64,000 nt of DNA, taken from the NCBI GenBank assembly GCA_958510875.1, contig OY294067.1:55130039-55194038 (forward strand), written 5' to 3'. The position numbers and the translations under genes are program-made. Below, one piece after another: positions 45,109 to 56,329 of the stretch. The notes beneath the pieces were generated by a model. It searched no databases. It was not told where the DNA came from and saw only the letters and a list, made by a program, of their open reading frames with translations. This stretch comes from Endomychus coccineus (Eukaryota; Arthropoda; Insecta; Coleoptera; Endomychidae). The stretch's first letter is position 1; the number at the start of each line of letters is the position of its first letter.

Positions 45109-45688
45109 TGTATTTTACAACTCAATGTTTCATACTGACATGTACTGTCAGTTGACTCGAAATTATTCACATTATAACATTACCTGAACTGAAAGATGAA
45201 GAATGTCCAATTCATAACTACAGCTTAATACTCGGAGGAAGAAAGCGTTTTTGGTTAATATACTGAAACAATTGCTCTTTCTCCTCTGTTATTCATTTCA
45301 CATTCAATTATATTTTTCTGAAATCTCTCAAGAATACATACTTTCTCGGAGCAACTTCAGACTCCAAAATACGCTAATCTAGTATTTTAGTCCGTTGCCA
45401 GGCAACGAACTTTCCCAATCCAAGCCGTCAAAATCGGTCCCTACCGGTTTTTTAAATACATTTCGGACATAAATAAATACACGCAAACAGCCAACTCACA
45501 TTAAGAACATTCATTGGAACGCTTATTATAACTATTGTAGTAAATTTATAGTTATGTTGTAGTTTGTACAATTATTAAACATCGCCTGAACTCCACCTGA
45601 AAAATTATTCTCTTTGTCACTTTCCCCTCTTAATTTGTCTGTTAAGTTACCTAATCGTCGTTATTGCTGTTTTCTTCTTTGGCAATAA
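45109..45688. other. No recognised gene
   Basis: AT-rich sequence with no frame or repeat of note. Confidence 0.5.
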
Positions 45689-46094
45689 TACCGGGATATC
45701 AAAAATTATCTTGATCAAGGGTGGTTGTGGAATCTAAGACGTGTGGCTTACTTTACGTTTGAAATAATTATGTCACTGTCACACTGACATCATCAATAAC
45801 CTACAAATTTCATACCTATTTATTTCAGTTGTAAAACAACTTCAACTTGTGCATCGAACGAAACGGGGGACTTTTCCAACAATTACTGTAATTTAGTTTT
45901 TCTTGTTACTAAAACCGTTATTTCATAATTTGTAGTTCATTATTGTTTTACAACTGAAATAAATAGGTATGAAATTTGTAGGTTATTGATGATGTCAGTG
46001 CGACAGTGACATAATTATTTCAAATGTAAAGTAAGACACACGTTTTAGATTCCACAACCACCCTTGACCAAGATAATTTTTAATATCCCGGTAC
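45689..46094. mobile_element. Fold-back element with ~155 bp arms
   Basis: The left arm (45689-45844, starting ataccgggatatcaaaaatt) and right arm (45944-46094, ending aattttt and atatcccggtac) are close complements with a ~100 bp loop. No coding sequence; the size and structure fit a MITE or fold-back element. The flanks are TA-rich. Confidence 0.8.
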
Positions 46095-46799
46095 TAATAG
46101 TATAAGAAGATTTCTCTGTCACTTCCTCCTCTAAATATTTTATCTGCTATGTCTACTTTATTTGTAAAAGATTCCTCTATTTACACTTCGGCAACTGTTG
46201 AGGATTTCCATCCCCCATGGAAAACGGAAAACTTTTCCCGATCTCTTTTCAGTGCGTTAAATTTAACAAAATCTATTACACTTAAAGAAAAATAAGTGAT
46301 AAAGATTAGTCCTTTTGTTATTTCATTTGTTAGCACTAACGATGTTGAAGCAGAGAGTTCTCAGATGTTTTGATCTTCCTGATGGAAAGCCACAGATCTT
46401 ATATTTACCAGTTGAGAAAGTTGATAGAAAAATAGAATAGAAACTATTGTTCTTTACAGGTCCAGAATAGTATATTCTACAATGAATGACTCATAGTCCA
46501 CACGAACGAAAAGTTTGTAGTTTGTGTTAGTAGTCGATACTTTCTCTGACAAGTTTTTATTAACTAGTAATAACAGTTTTGTCAAACTTACTGTTCCGCA
46601 AACAGTGCAAACTATCATTTGATTGAAACGATGAACGTAATAAACGGGAGGGGCGTGAATATCAATATGTAACCATAGTATCCGTCTTATGAACACTGTA
46701 TTCAACGACAAGGCGTGGATCGAGATATCTAATTGCTTTAAGAAAGTAGCTAATCCGTTTCCGATTGGTTGAAAACGGATACAGTATATATATTCCGAT
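46095..46799. other. No recognised gene
   Basis: One 85-codon minus frame (46454-46711) has no motif. Confidence 0.45.
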
Positions 46800-47330
46800 G
46801 CAGTCTAGGCCTTCCTAAAAGTCAATGTTTTGCGATCCAGTGCCTCGCATTTACACAGTATGTGTATCACTGTTTCTGTATCTTTACCACACAGTCTGCA
46901 TGTCAGGTCGCCATTGTACAGTCCCATTTCGTTTGGGTGCCCTTTTAATAGCGCATGGCCAGTCATGAGCCCTGTTACGACTTTTATTTTTTCCCTATTT
47001 AGTGCTAATAGGTCTGTCGTTCTTGTTACACGGGGTTTTGATGTATTCCTTCCCATGTTCGTTTCCTGGGATTTTTCCCCAATATTCTTTGTTGTTTTCC
47101 ATGATCCAGTATTCTACAGACCTTCGTGCTGTACGTTTTGGTACCCCCGTGGTCTGTTCCGGATCTGGAGCGTTCTCCGACGCTCTTTTTGCAAGTTCGT
47201 CGACTTTTTCAATGCCTTTCGTTTTCTGATGTCCCGGCAACCAAATCAGCTTAACACGGTTCGGTCTGCCAGTATTTCAAGTTCTTTTTTGTCACACTTA
47301 CTAACACCGTAGAATGATTTCCAAGTTTGA
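46800..47330 (-). pseudogene. LINE RNase H and zinc-finger C-terminus
   Basis: On the minus strand, KSFYGVSKCDKKELEILAD and then IWLPGHQKTKGIEKVDELAK match the end of a LINE RNase H domain (V.L.WVPGH.GI.GNE.AD.LA). After ENAPDPEQTTGVPKRTARRS and a frame change it reads NREKIKVVTGLMTGHALLKG, GLYNGDLTCRLCGKDTETVI and HILCKCEALDRKT, a complete C-terminal C-x2-C...H-x4-C zinc finger. The reverse transcriptase is missing. The zinc finger is better kept than in the copies at 21.5 and 38.9 kb and belongs to a different subfamily. One frameshift near 47030 and one stop near 47255 are visible. Confidence 0.78.
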
Positions 47331-47339
47331 TGTTCATCA

Positions 47340-47610
47340 GACGTCGAGTTCGTTATTTCACCACGAGAGATTCCAGATAGGCGGACTAGACGAGCTCACG
47401 CTAGTAACTCCTTCATGGTCAAGCTAAACTCCTTCCTATCAGACTTTCAGACCATTTTTCTATCGAACAGAGAAGTTGTGGAACTCTTTGCCTAGTGAGA
47501 TCTTTTCCTATGCCTAACATCCAAACATTCAAGAAAAATTCGAATGCCTATCTCCTCTCCCTTCAAGCCACCACTGGCTCACACAATGTTCTTCGAATAT
47601 TATAGGTTTC
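47340..47610 (+). pseudogene. LINE ORF2 C-terminal fragment (RTE/CR1 type)
   Basis: The plus strand contains RRTRRAHASNSFMVKLNSFL in one frame and the classical FYRTEKLWNSLPSEIFSY in another, then IQTFKKNSNAYLLSLQ. These match the tail of CR1/RTE-like LINE proteins (R......F..R...LWNSLP......L..FK..L..YL). Two frame changes occur in 250 bp. It abuts the minus-strand LINE relic tail to tail. Confidence 0.62.
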
Positions 47611-48490
47611 CCACTCGTGTAGTCAAAATATAGAAAAAAAAAACGTAGAAAGTGTAGATCCTCTTCTTTCCATGAGACAGATCTGGTAAAAACTACGTAG
47701 CGTAATCTCGATTCAGTGAGTTGTAGGATTAATGGTTGAAGATTTAGAACTTCTTAAAATGAAATTACACACTTTGATCTACGTAAATGAAATTGTTTCA
47801 TTATTGTTGCACTTTTATTGACTCAACTTCCTGACGTCGCCTTCACATCAAATTATATTGCCTATTCTTTCCAGAACCAAAGTGTTCAAGATGAATTATC
47901 CTCTTTTATTAATTTCATCATGTTAGTCTGGTTTCTGTAAGATGAGATTATATTACAAAATTGAAAAGATTCTCCAATATCCTGGGAAAAAGTCAATTTT
48001 GCTAAGAATCAGGGGAAAATGTGCGATGTTAAAGTCTGCAGCATGTTTGATATTTCACTCTTCAAATTCTCGTGAGCTATAAATATCTTGCGATATTACT
48101 GAAAATTCCCGTTAACGAGAAAATAGCTTCAGACGTTCCAATCGATATTTGCGTGAGGAATCGTACTCTACAATTTTCAATTTCTTCATTTGTATGTGCC
48201 ATTTTCCTTCATGATCAACCTGTTCACGTGCTATTTCAACCAAGTCCATTCCGATTTAATCGTACTTAAAATGATGTCCGGAATTTGAAATTCTTGCTGC
48301 ATCAAGTGATGAAAGTTCTTGCCAACCTAACTTATCTAGATAGTCTCACTAGATCCTAACTAGATTAAATTGAAATATGTTAGGATGGTTATCGAGATAA
48401 CCAAAGGATAGTTAGATATTTATTTGTTCCAAATATATTACAGAAATGTGAGTTAATACAATACCTACGTGGATAAATTTAAGACCATAC
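47611..48490. other. No recognised gene
   Basis: AT-rich; a 65-codon plus frame (48072-48269) shows no motif. Confidence 0.45.
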
Positions 48491-48809
48491 AATTTTAACA
48501 ACAAAAATACAATACACATTGGAATGTTCATCATTTCATAATATAAATACGTTAAAAATTATTTTGATACTTGAAATCAAATACAATTGGTAATATCGAT
48601 AAACTCAATGTGAATTAATTAATCATTAAAACTTGGAATTAGAAATTTTAACAATTTTAACAACAAAAATACAATACACATTGGAATGTTCATCATTTCA
48701 TAATATAAATACGTTAAAAATTATTTTGATTCTTGAAATCAAATACAATTGGTAATATCGATAAACTCAATGTGAATTAATTAATCATTAAAACTTGGAA
48801 TTAGAAATT
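48491..48809. repeat. 162 bp tandem duplication, nearly identical
   Basis: Two units starting aattttaacaacaaaaatac (48491 and 48653) differ at about one position (gatactt versus gattctt), pointing to a recent duplication. Confidence 0.95.
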
Positions 48810-50289
48810 AAAAACAGCTCAAAGTAACACCAGAATGAGATGCTTCCCTCCAAGAAATCCTTTACAGAATAGTAAGCTTTTTGACATGAACATTCACTTT
48901 TCTTCAATACAATAGTAGGTGGGTAGTTGGCAGCTTATTTAAGATATGTACTATTGAAAAAAAATATTTTTTATTGAAGTAAGCATAGTTGTAACTTTCA
49001 CAATGAGATTTTCTCTATTGCTTGGCAGATATAAATGGTTTTAAAGTTCCCAAATAGATTATTGTGTTTAAGTATAAGCGTTATAAATGCTTAAAAAATA
49101 TATAAGCTATAGACAGAAGTATGTTTTGTGCAATGAAATAAGGTTGAGAGCTGACTATTTGAACTTGAACATATTTGGCTCATAGCCAGAATTCAGTTGT
49201 GAAGCAATATTAAACGTAGTACTTGTACAACAGGAGATATTTGTTCCTAGGAGTAAAACACGGCTGGAAAATGTCATCATTGTTTTTTCTTCATCGTTCA
49301 GAGTTTTGGCTGAGTCCAGCAGGTCGAAACCGCTGTTAGCTTTGTTCACATTTTTTTCCTTCGATGAATACAAGTCATCCTTGTGTTAATCTTCTTTATT
49401 TCTGATATGTCATCAGTTGCGTTGATTCAATTATACACATTCAAATTCATGTATTTTAGCTTTATAAATCTTCAAGGACCTCAACAGGGTTCGATTCTAT
49501 AACTCAAGGGTTTAATTTGAAATGATATCACATAAATCTTCATTCAGATATCGAAATAGCCTATAATCCGTGAACAACAATATGGATACCCAAAATTATC
49601 GAGGTTAACCTTTAGTTAAGAACACCCTGCCAAAAATGTGAGCCTGGTCTTCGAAACGGTTTCGCAACCACATGGATTCTGTTGTGTGTCATATCAAACA
49701 TTTTGGCACCACGACACAAGATTATCGAGAAAAATAATCTGGGTGTTGGGAATGTAATGATGTGAGGAAAAGTGAATTATGCTATTCAGCTATTTCTATG
49801 AGGTATCACAATTATACGAATAGAACAAGCGAGAGTAGGTACTTTATATAAATTGGAGAATGGTAAACTGTTGAAATATTCAATTCATACAAAATAAAGA
49901 TATTTCATACAATCACGACATTGTATATTCCAATCAATTATTGATGAGCAGTACATTATAATAACTTGGTTATAGATGATCTTAGTTCAGGTGTTATCAG
50001 TGCAGTCTTTAAAAGTTAAGTTATGTCTGCCCTATTGTATTTTGTTGAAGTGTTATCCAATGAACGCTTGCATTAATTTGTAATTATTCACGAAAGTAAT
50101 ATACAACGCGTACAAAGCCACGACGTTAATTGAAAGTGTAACTCTTCCAATCAACGTCCACGATAAGAAAATACTCTTCGGTTTTTGATGAAATTATGAA
50201 CTGAATATATTTTTATTGGAATGGACTATGAGGGTAAAGCAGTTTTAATTATTCATTCTTTCATTTCATGTTATTTTGTACATCTTTGA
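48810..50289. other. No recognised gene
   Basis: AT-rich; a 72-codon minus frame at 49155-49373 has no motif. Confidence 0.45.
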
Positions 50290-51735
50290 TAATGAATAAT
50301 TTCATGAAACTGACCCGGCGCGAACACCTCGAATATCGAGTGAGGAAAACCTCTGCGTCTTTCTGGACGTGCAGGAGATCTAGTAGCCAAAGATTCTTTA
50401 CTACATCTATACCGCTGTGATCAGACATATGGTCACCTATGCTGCGGTCGAGTTGGTGGACGAGGACCGGGACTTATATGTCCCAGCGCCTCTTGGACCG
50501 ACTGCAGCGACTGCATGCGTAGTTATATTGAGTGGTATCAGTTCGGCATCAACGACGGCTCTTGAAGCTCTCACCGGATTTCCACCTCTACACTTATATA
50601 AGAAAGCTGAAGCGATGAGAACGGCGTATAAGTTAAAAGACCTAGGTCACTGGACCAAAATGCACTACTCTCGTGGACACTCAGCTATTCTGAGTGAGGC
50701 AATATCTAAATGTCCCATACTAGAAATGAGGCAAGATTGCATGATTCCAGCCATACAACTCACTTCTCCCCAAATCCTCGTCCCTGGTAAAGGAGATCGG
50801 AGCAACAGAACTTTTGCCCCACTACCAACAGGTGGGCTCGTATGGTGTACAGATGGGTTCGAGATATGTCAGGCTTCTGGAGTGGGAGTGTACCTGAAAA
50901 AGCCAAAGGTCAGTATTTCCGTTACCCTAGGGGCTTACTGCACGGTTTTCCAGGCTGAGGCAACATTGACTTGCTCCTTGGAAAACTTGCGCATATACAT
51001 CTGCACAGTCAGCCGGTCGGCCCTGGGGGCTCTCAAGCCACCTGGAGTCACATCAAGGCTTGCCAAAGAATGCGGGGATACTCTGACTGAACTAGCGAAG
51101 AGAAATAAAGTTCAACTCATCTGGGTCCATGGACACATTGAAGTTGAAGGAAATAAAATGGCCGACACCCTGGCCAAGCGAAGGTCGTCTGGCGCCGCTG
51201 TCGGATCGGAGCCAATGATCGCTTTATCAAATTGCGTGGGGGTCTTCCCCTTCTGGGCCAACTGAACAAAGAGTGGTCTGACTTGTGGCGAGAATCATCA
51301 CGTATTAGGCAGGCCAAGCTCTTTATCAAAGAGCCTGTGCCTAGGTTTTAAAAACTCCTTTCTGCAAATAGAAGGGACGTCAGAGAGATGACTGGAATCC
51401 TAACGGGTCACTGTCGTCTTAACAAACACCTTCATACGCATATGATACCATATGTAGGAAATGCAGAGAGATGGAAGCAACTGCCTCTCACATGTTGTTT
51501 GGAATGCCCTGCTTTGACATCCTCCAGGCACCGTTACTTCGACGAACCAAAAATACTCCCCGAAAAACTAATGGAAGCCAGCATTAGCAATATTCTAGGC
51601 TTCTGGTGGGCCACAAACCTGCTAGAATGGAATAAGCTTCTGACCACGGGGTGCACAACGGGTCCAACTAAGGGGCCTAAGTGGAATTGGGATCTAAGTC
51701 CTCTCCCCTCAACTGATAACGATGATGATCATTAA
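50290..51735 (+). pseudogene. LINE ORF2 3' part: RT thumb and RNase H
   Basis: The sequence opens with RREHLEYRVRKTSASFWTCR, the RT-thumb linker of insect Jockey/R1-type LINEs, then YTAVIRHMVTYAAV across a frame change. The main frame (50417-51265, 282 codons) contains ALEALTGFPPLHLYKKAEAM and an RNase H domain: CTDG (Asp146), VFQAEA (Glu181), a position where Asp is expected but Val198 stands (ICTVSRSAL), and GNKMADTLAKR (Asp250). A third frame from 51270 gives LNKEWSDLWRESSRIRQAKL and MTGILTGHCRLNKHLHT with a C-terminal cysteine motif. The lost Asp and the frameshifts make it inactive. It ends near a cgatgatgatcat tail. Confidence 0.82.
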
Positions 51736-51861
51736 TTTATTTCACGATGAGGTATCATCTTCTCAGTATATATTTTTAAACATTTCAGCACAAATTCAGT
51801 TTAGCCAATCATGATGGAAAGTTCTCGTCGTATCCTTCCTTTCCTCTACTAAATCTATTTA

Positions 51862-52992
51862 GGGTGTGTGCTAGACCAACACCTTCTAGATAGAGAAGGC
51901 CATAGGGCCACCTACATACATGAGTGAAACGTCATCAACAAAAGGTCTGGAGTAGAGAGGTAGCTTACGACAGTACCGTTTATAATTGATGGCGCATGGC
52001 CAGTGCTGAGTTTGATAGGTGATAAATATTATAATTTAACAGAGTTTTACCTGTTTCTTGAAGCAAATTATATGTTGCACTCATTCCTACGGTGTTCTCG
52101 TGTGATTAGAAGTATTTTATCTACAAATAAACGAGTATAAAATTTCAAATTTCAATTTCTATCTGATGACTGCAAATACTATGATTTTATACTCACTTTT
52201 ATATTGAATTATTCCACACGTTTATAAGTTCTTAAGGAGTTCAAATGTATCAATTTTGCAGCATCAAACAACTATAAAGGCAGTTTCTAATTTATTCTTA
52301 AGCGATCCGGTACTTGAAGAAAGACATTTCCTTACATCAATTCAATATTTGGAATAAGAATGAAAATAACATGATACTTTTATTTGACGATATCCATATT
52401 AAGCCATTTTTGGATTATAAAGCCGGAAATAATGTTGGTACCGCTTAACATGTTACTTGCAACAATATCATTTTTGCTTATGATTGTTTGTATTATAATT
52501 TTAAATAAACATATGTTAAGTCCTTCAGAGGAGGATATTTCTTACCTCATCATTAAATGCACAAGGAACACATTGTTGAATAATTATTGCTTAAGAACTA
52601 ACGATCAAATGAAAACTTAAAAAGTTAAAGTAGAAAATTAAGTGAATACAGGCAGTAGTTAGTAATCATTGAAACTCATAGAGTAGTAATTTTTACAATA
52701 ATAACTCATATATTATGTACATGGTTTTTGTTTTGAAATTCAATTTTTTTTCATTAAATAACGCAATAGGGTGTAGCTGAGCACTTGGTACACGTCTGGC
52801 AACCCCGTTTAAACAGAAAGTCATCATCCATGTCCCAAAAAAATAAATAAAATGTTTGTTCTAGTGTCGATATTGCAGCATTGGGCCGCAACGTACTGGT
52901 GACCAACTGCAATATAACCTCTAGCTTGTGACGTCACGATCCAGCCCACAGGCCTTGTGTATCCAGAGGGGTTAGACACACGATGTAACTGT
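51862..52992 (+). pseudogene. P-element relic B, deletion copy related to relic A
   Basis: The 5' noncoding part matches relic A (tttacctgtttcttgaagca and gtgttctcgtgtgattag here, ttcacctatttcttgtggaa and gtgtcctcgtataattgg there), as does the 3' part (cttgtgacgtcacgatccag here, cctgtgacgtcacgatcgag there). Between them a frame reads LLFDDIHIKPFLDYKAGNNV, the first catalytic Asp block of P-element transposases (LL.DEIHLKPY.DYKGGNIVG), which relic A lacks. The catalytic middle and C-terminus are absent here. The ends, gtgtgtgctagacc and, inverted, gtgtgtctaacc, resemble each other. The 78-codon frame at 52384-52620, although hydrophobic, is probably decayed transposase rather than a membrane protein. 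Confidence 0.65.
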
Positions 52993-53060
52993 TGTAATAG
53001 TGTAAGGTTGTGACCTAGGGGGAGGAAGCGTGCATTGCATTCCTTCATATTGCAGGTGCT

Positions 53061-53345
53061 TTACTCGTTTCCAATCTTACTATAAAAGTTGATTGAAAGA
53101 GTTACCTGTCTTTCATTGAACGCTACTGATGCTTCCTTCATGGATACTAATCCCAACAAATAATTCTTAATAATCCATGAAAGTACTATTGGTGAATGTT
53201 CAAATATTTTCAGTCTTCGTGATGTCGTAACATTTATTGAATTGGTCTCACTTTCTATTCGTAGGAATAGTGGATTTAGGGAGATTTTCCATATTCCTCT
53301 TTGAGTCAGTATTGACGCACTGTAACACATGAATGAATTATTCAT
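53061..53345 (-). pseudogene. Possible Merlin/IS1595-like transposase fragment
   Basis: A 94-codon minus frame includes RRLKIFEHSPIVLSWIIKNY and LLGLVSMKEASVAFNERQVT followed by LSINFYSKIGNE. The order (aromatic-hydrophobic helix after an S/H-P motif, then S...A......T...W/F) resembles the region before the first catalytic residue in Merlin and ISXO2-type transposases. The match is loose and the catalytic VEIDE block is absent. It could be a chance frame. Confidence 0.3.
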
Positions 53346-54257
53346 TGGAGTGCGGAGAATATTCGCTACCTGGGATTTTAGTTATTAGGTTATTGTCGGA
53401 ATATCTGATCTGCCGGAATAGGAATTTTTCAAATAACCAATTAATCTACTAAAGCAGATTCATCCCTCCCGCTCTTGTGACACCAAATAATTTCTTCACC
53501 TCAATTTTCATCACTGATGGTTTTCTGGTAATAGTCATGAAACCTAAATCCAAAATATCACCTCAATTTTTTCCATAAGAAAGCCTTTTGTGCTTCTTTC
53601 AAACAAATTCACTGAATATTACATACAATATCAATGGTTTTGAAATTAGGGGAAGTAATTTGTTCCAAATTGGATGAATCTGAAACAGTTCTAAGAAATA
53701 TTACGTTTCAAGTAATCCACTCTTTGTATATCTATATGTTTGGTTTGTCACAGGAAAATAATCTAATATATTAGATCCTAATTTCTTCAAGATGGAGTGA
53801 CCGTAGCGAAGCGATAGGGTTATATTGCACAAGGTATGTTTTCGTGTAGCGACCAAACGGTTAATGCAATCCACTTGAAATTTTGACACAAACTAGATAT
53901 TTTATGATGCTCGATATTTACTGGCATAAAAATTCTAAGTCGAACCTTGAGCCGTTTGCATTTTTTTGAGTGGGTGGCACGTCGAAATACTCTACACTAT
54001 TCGCTCTGTTTCACGCCTCTTTCTCTGCGCTAACTATCTGGCCGATTGTAGAGAGAAATATTGCCGATTTGTACACGTACCAGAGCGGCCATTGAGAGAA
54101 CTAGGATTGCCAGATGTCTGCCAAAGCCGCTTTCTTTTTTTAATGCTGACTGATTCATTTTCACGGATCCGTAGCTTACTTTCATAATATACTATCAACT
54201 CACAAAATAGAGCGCATGCGGTAAACAGAATACTCACATACTTGTTCTTGAATAAAG
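53346..54257. other. No recognised gene
   Basis: Frames at 53701-53889 (minus) and 53966-54187 (plus) lack motifs. Confidence 0.45.
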
Positions 54258-54375
54258 GAACAAGAAATGATTTATTTGGTTAAAACTTATTTTATTCCTC
54301 AACATAATCCCCTTGTAGCCATACACTTCGTTCAACGTTTTTCAAATTTGTTGATACCTTCCAAATAATACGATT
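54258..54375 (-). pseudogene. Tc1/mariner-type transposase 3' tip
   Basis: Minus strand: LKNVERSVWLQGDYVEE and a stop, then an AT-rich tail. This matches the last residues of mariner-family transposases (LEKR..KC..L.GDYVEE). Nothing upstream matches. Confidence 0.5.
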
Positions 54376-54879
54376 TATATATAATATTGGGTGGAACCCT
54401 ATTTAATATTAACAAAACTGGTCCTTGAACCCTTTTTCAGGTCAGTTTTGGGATTTTTTGGACCCCTCTTCAGCCCTCTTTTGGCTGAGGTTTGAAATTG
54501 AAACCTTTTTATTGTTGGTATTTGAGGAGCCTTCAGTCGAAATTTAGTGCCTTTTCATTTGGCTATTTTAGCCAAATTTGAACAGAATTGAATTTGGAGA
54601 TAGGTCATGGTGGTCACAATAAGTGGTACAAAAATGAGCTGAGAATAATAAATAAATAGTTGTGGCCAAGTTGGCCTAAAATTTTCAAACTGCGTGCTCC
54701 CACAACTGTCAAAAAGTCGGAGCGTACTCTACTCAAGCTCAAATGAAGAGTAATTTTTTCATGTAGTTCAACGTGGTATCATAAGAAACCATTTTATTCA
54801 GGTTGCTAACCTCTTTCAAATATCTACGAACCTCGTCTAATTTTTGCGTAGAATGACTCCACTATAGCGACCGTCAAGT

Positions 54880-55290
54880 TCCTATAATAATTTAGCGAAG
54901 AAATCAATGAATTTTAAATGCAGAATAGCGGAACTTGGATAAATAATAGGGTATAGTTACTGTGACAGTTCGAAATGTGATGGATTTCGGAAAACTAACC
55001 CGCGACAAATTTTGAAAACTAAACTGCAACAATCAACACCAATCAGCTAACGTAGCCTATCGGCTACGTTGGCTGATTGGTGATCCAAATGCGGGAATAG
55101 TATGGCAGATTAGTCAAATTTTTCGCTATAGGCTGCTACAATAATTATTTAGCTAAGATACCAAAGAATGTAAAATACGGAATAACGTAGCTTGGATGAA
55201 TAATATGGTATTTGTTACTGTGAAAGTTCAAAATGTGATGGATTTCGGATACTAACCCGCGAAAAATTCAACAAACTAAACTGCGAAAAC
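54880..55290. repeat. Two diverged tandem units with an internal hairpin
   Basis: Units beginning taatttagcgaagaaatcaa (about 54893) and taattatttagctaagatac (about 55141) share the order tgcagaatagcggaacttgg, gttactgtgacagttc, aaatgtgatggatttcgg and actaacccgcga, diverging at many bases. Only the first unit contains the hairpin at 55037-55082. Confidence 0.72.
55037..55082. other. 21 bp hairpin
   Basis: caccaatcagctaacgtagcc and ggctacgttggctgattggtg pair over 20 of 21 positions around a tatc loop. Confidence 0.9.
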
Positions 55291-55604
55291 ATTGCTGCAT
55301 GGTGTTTCGAACTTAAGCTATAGATCGAAGCCGGCCGGCAATGGTATCGCAGCTTAGCTTGTCAAATTTTTCTCGCTTACTTTTCCAAATTTCACCGTAG
55401 AATGTTGACATTCACCAGTTACGGTCTTTTATATTAATGTATTACTCAACCCTACAAATAAACATACTAATGAGAGAATATACTCAATCCAAGCCAAGCG
55501 TATTCACAGAATGATGTTTAGCAAATTTATAGTCCATATCCAAGCAATTTCAATAGTATATTGCTGTATTCGTATTCTATACTAAAATATCTTTTGTATT
55601 TCAG

Positions 55605-55657
55605 ATGTTAACCAAAGTGGCACTATCGATAGGAAGGATTTCGAGCTTGCGATAGAG
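55605..55657 (+). CDS. Calexcitin-like EF-hand protein, second coding exon
   Basis: This 53 bp exon lies between a strong acceptor (ttttgtatttcag) and a donor (GTAAATA). Joined in phase to the exon at 27369-27441, its first two bases complete an Asp codon and it encodes VNQSGTIDRKDFELAIE. This gives a first EF-hand loop DVNQSGTIDRKD with oxygen ligands at positions 1, 3, 5, 7, 9 and 12; position 12 is Asp rather than the usual Glu. The internal exon end is in phase 0. No further exon (a K-I-C-like continuation and the later EF-hands) is recognisable before 64000, so the gene probably continues beyond the window. Confidence 0.85.
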
Positions 55658-56329
55658 GTAAATATTTACCCAACTCTTATCTACTAGAAAATAAGTATGT
55701 TTCAGTTGCATTAGAATTCAAAGGAACTTTTTGAATCATTTTGTGTTTGCTTGAGAAAGTTGAGCATCCATTGAGGAATAAATGGAATAAATGAAAATCA
55801 CCTGTTACAATATTTTACGGTAGATGTTCAATCAAAATTATTCTTTGGCATCAGGTATTCAAAGATCATTCTTTCAAGAAAATCCGACACCATACTATTT
55901 AACTTAAGTCTCAAAACATATTCAGCTTCATTAAGTAGATTGCAATGGGCTGATTCCAAGAAATTGCTCGAAAAACATTTTAATTGTATGGTTCAGCCCC
56001 TATTCGGAGGTGGTGGTGTTGGCACTATGAGAATTTGTAGACAATAATCATGGTGTAATACGTAATTAAGTAAAAGTTCAACTCAGATTCATATCATGGT
56101 ACGTATTATTAAAGTTAATTGATGGAAATATAGGAAATTTAATGTGATTGAGTATAAAGTATAAAGTGAATAGTATACACTTTTTTGACAAATATAATTT
56201 CTAAACGTTGGAAGTTAGAAATTGAGGTTAACAAATTATTAGCAAAATAAACAAGGAATTAATTCAAGAAAGTAATAAATAATATTTTCAGTTTCATGAT
56301 TATGTTTCTAATAAACTGTAAAATAGTAC
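55658..56329. other. No recognised gene; intron after the second exon
   Basis: AT-rich sequence downstream of the donor at 55658; no further calexcitin exon is seen. Confidence 0.55.

Larger units (their letters stand above)
27442..55604 (+). other. 28.2 kb intron of the calexcitin-like gene
   Basis: The donor at 27442 (GTAAGTT) and acceptor ending at 55604 (TTTCAG) bracket 28,163 bases. The phase-1 split Asp codon across them supports direct splicing. The intron carries mariner, P, hAT, PLE, LINE, DD41D and OTU-like material in both orientations. A skipped small exon inside cannot be excluded, but the joined peptide is continuous with the family. Confidence 0.75.

Noticed and set aside
46830..47312. 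160-codon plus-strand frame
   Set aside because: It is antisense to the LINE RNase H and zinc-finger relic on the minus strand.
52384..52620. Hydrophobic 78-codon frame as a membrane protein
   Set aside because: It directly continues the P-element block LLFDDIHIKPF...YKAGNN across a frame change, so the hydrophobicity comes from decay of transposase sequence.
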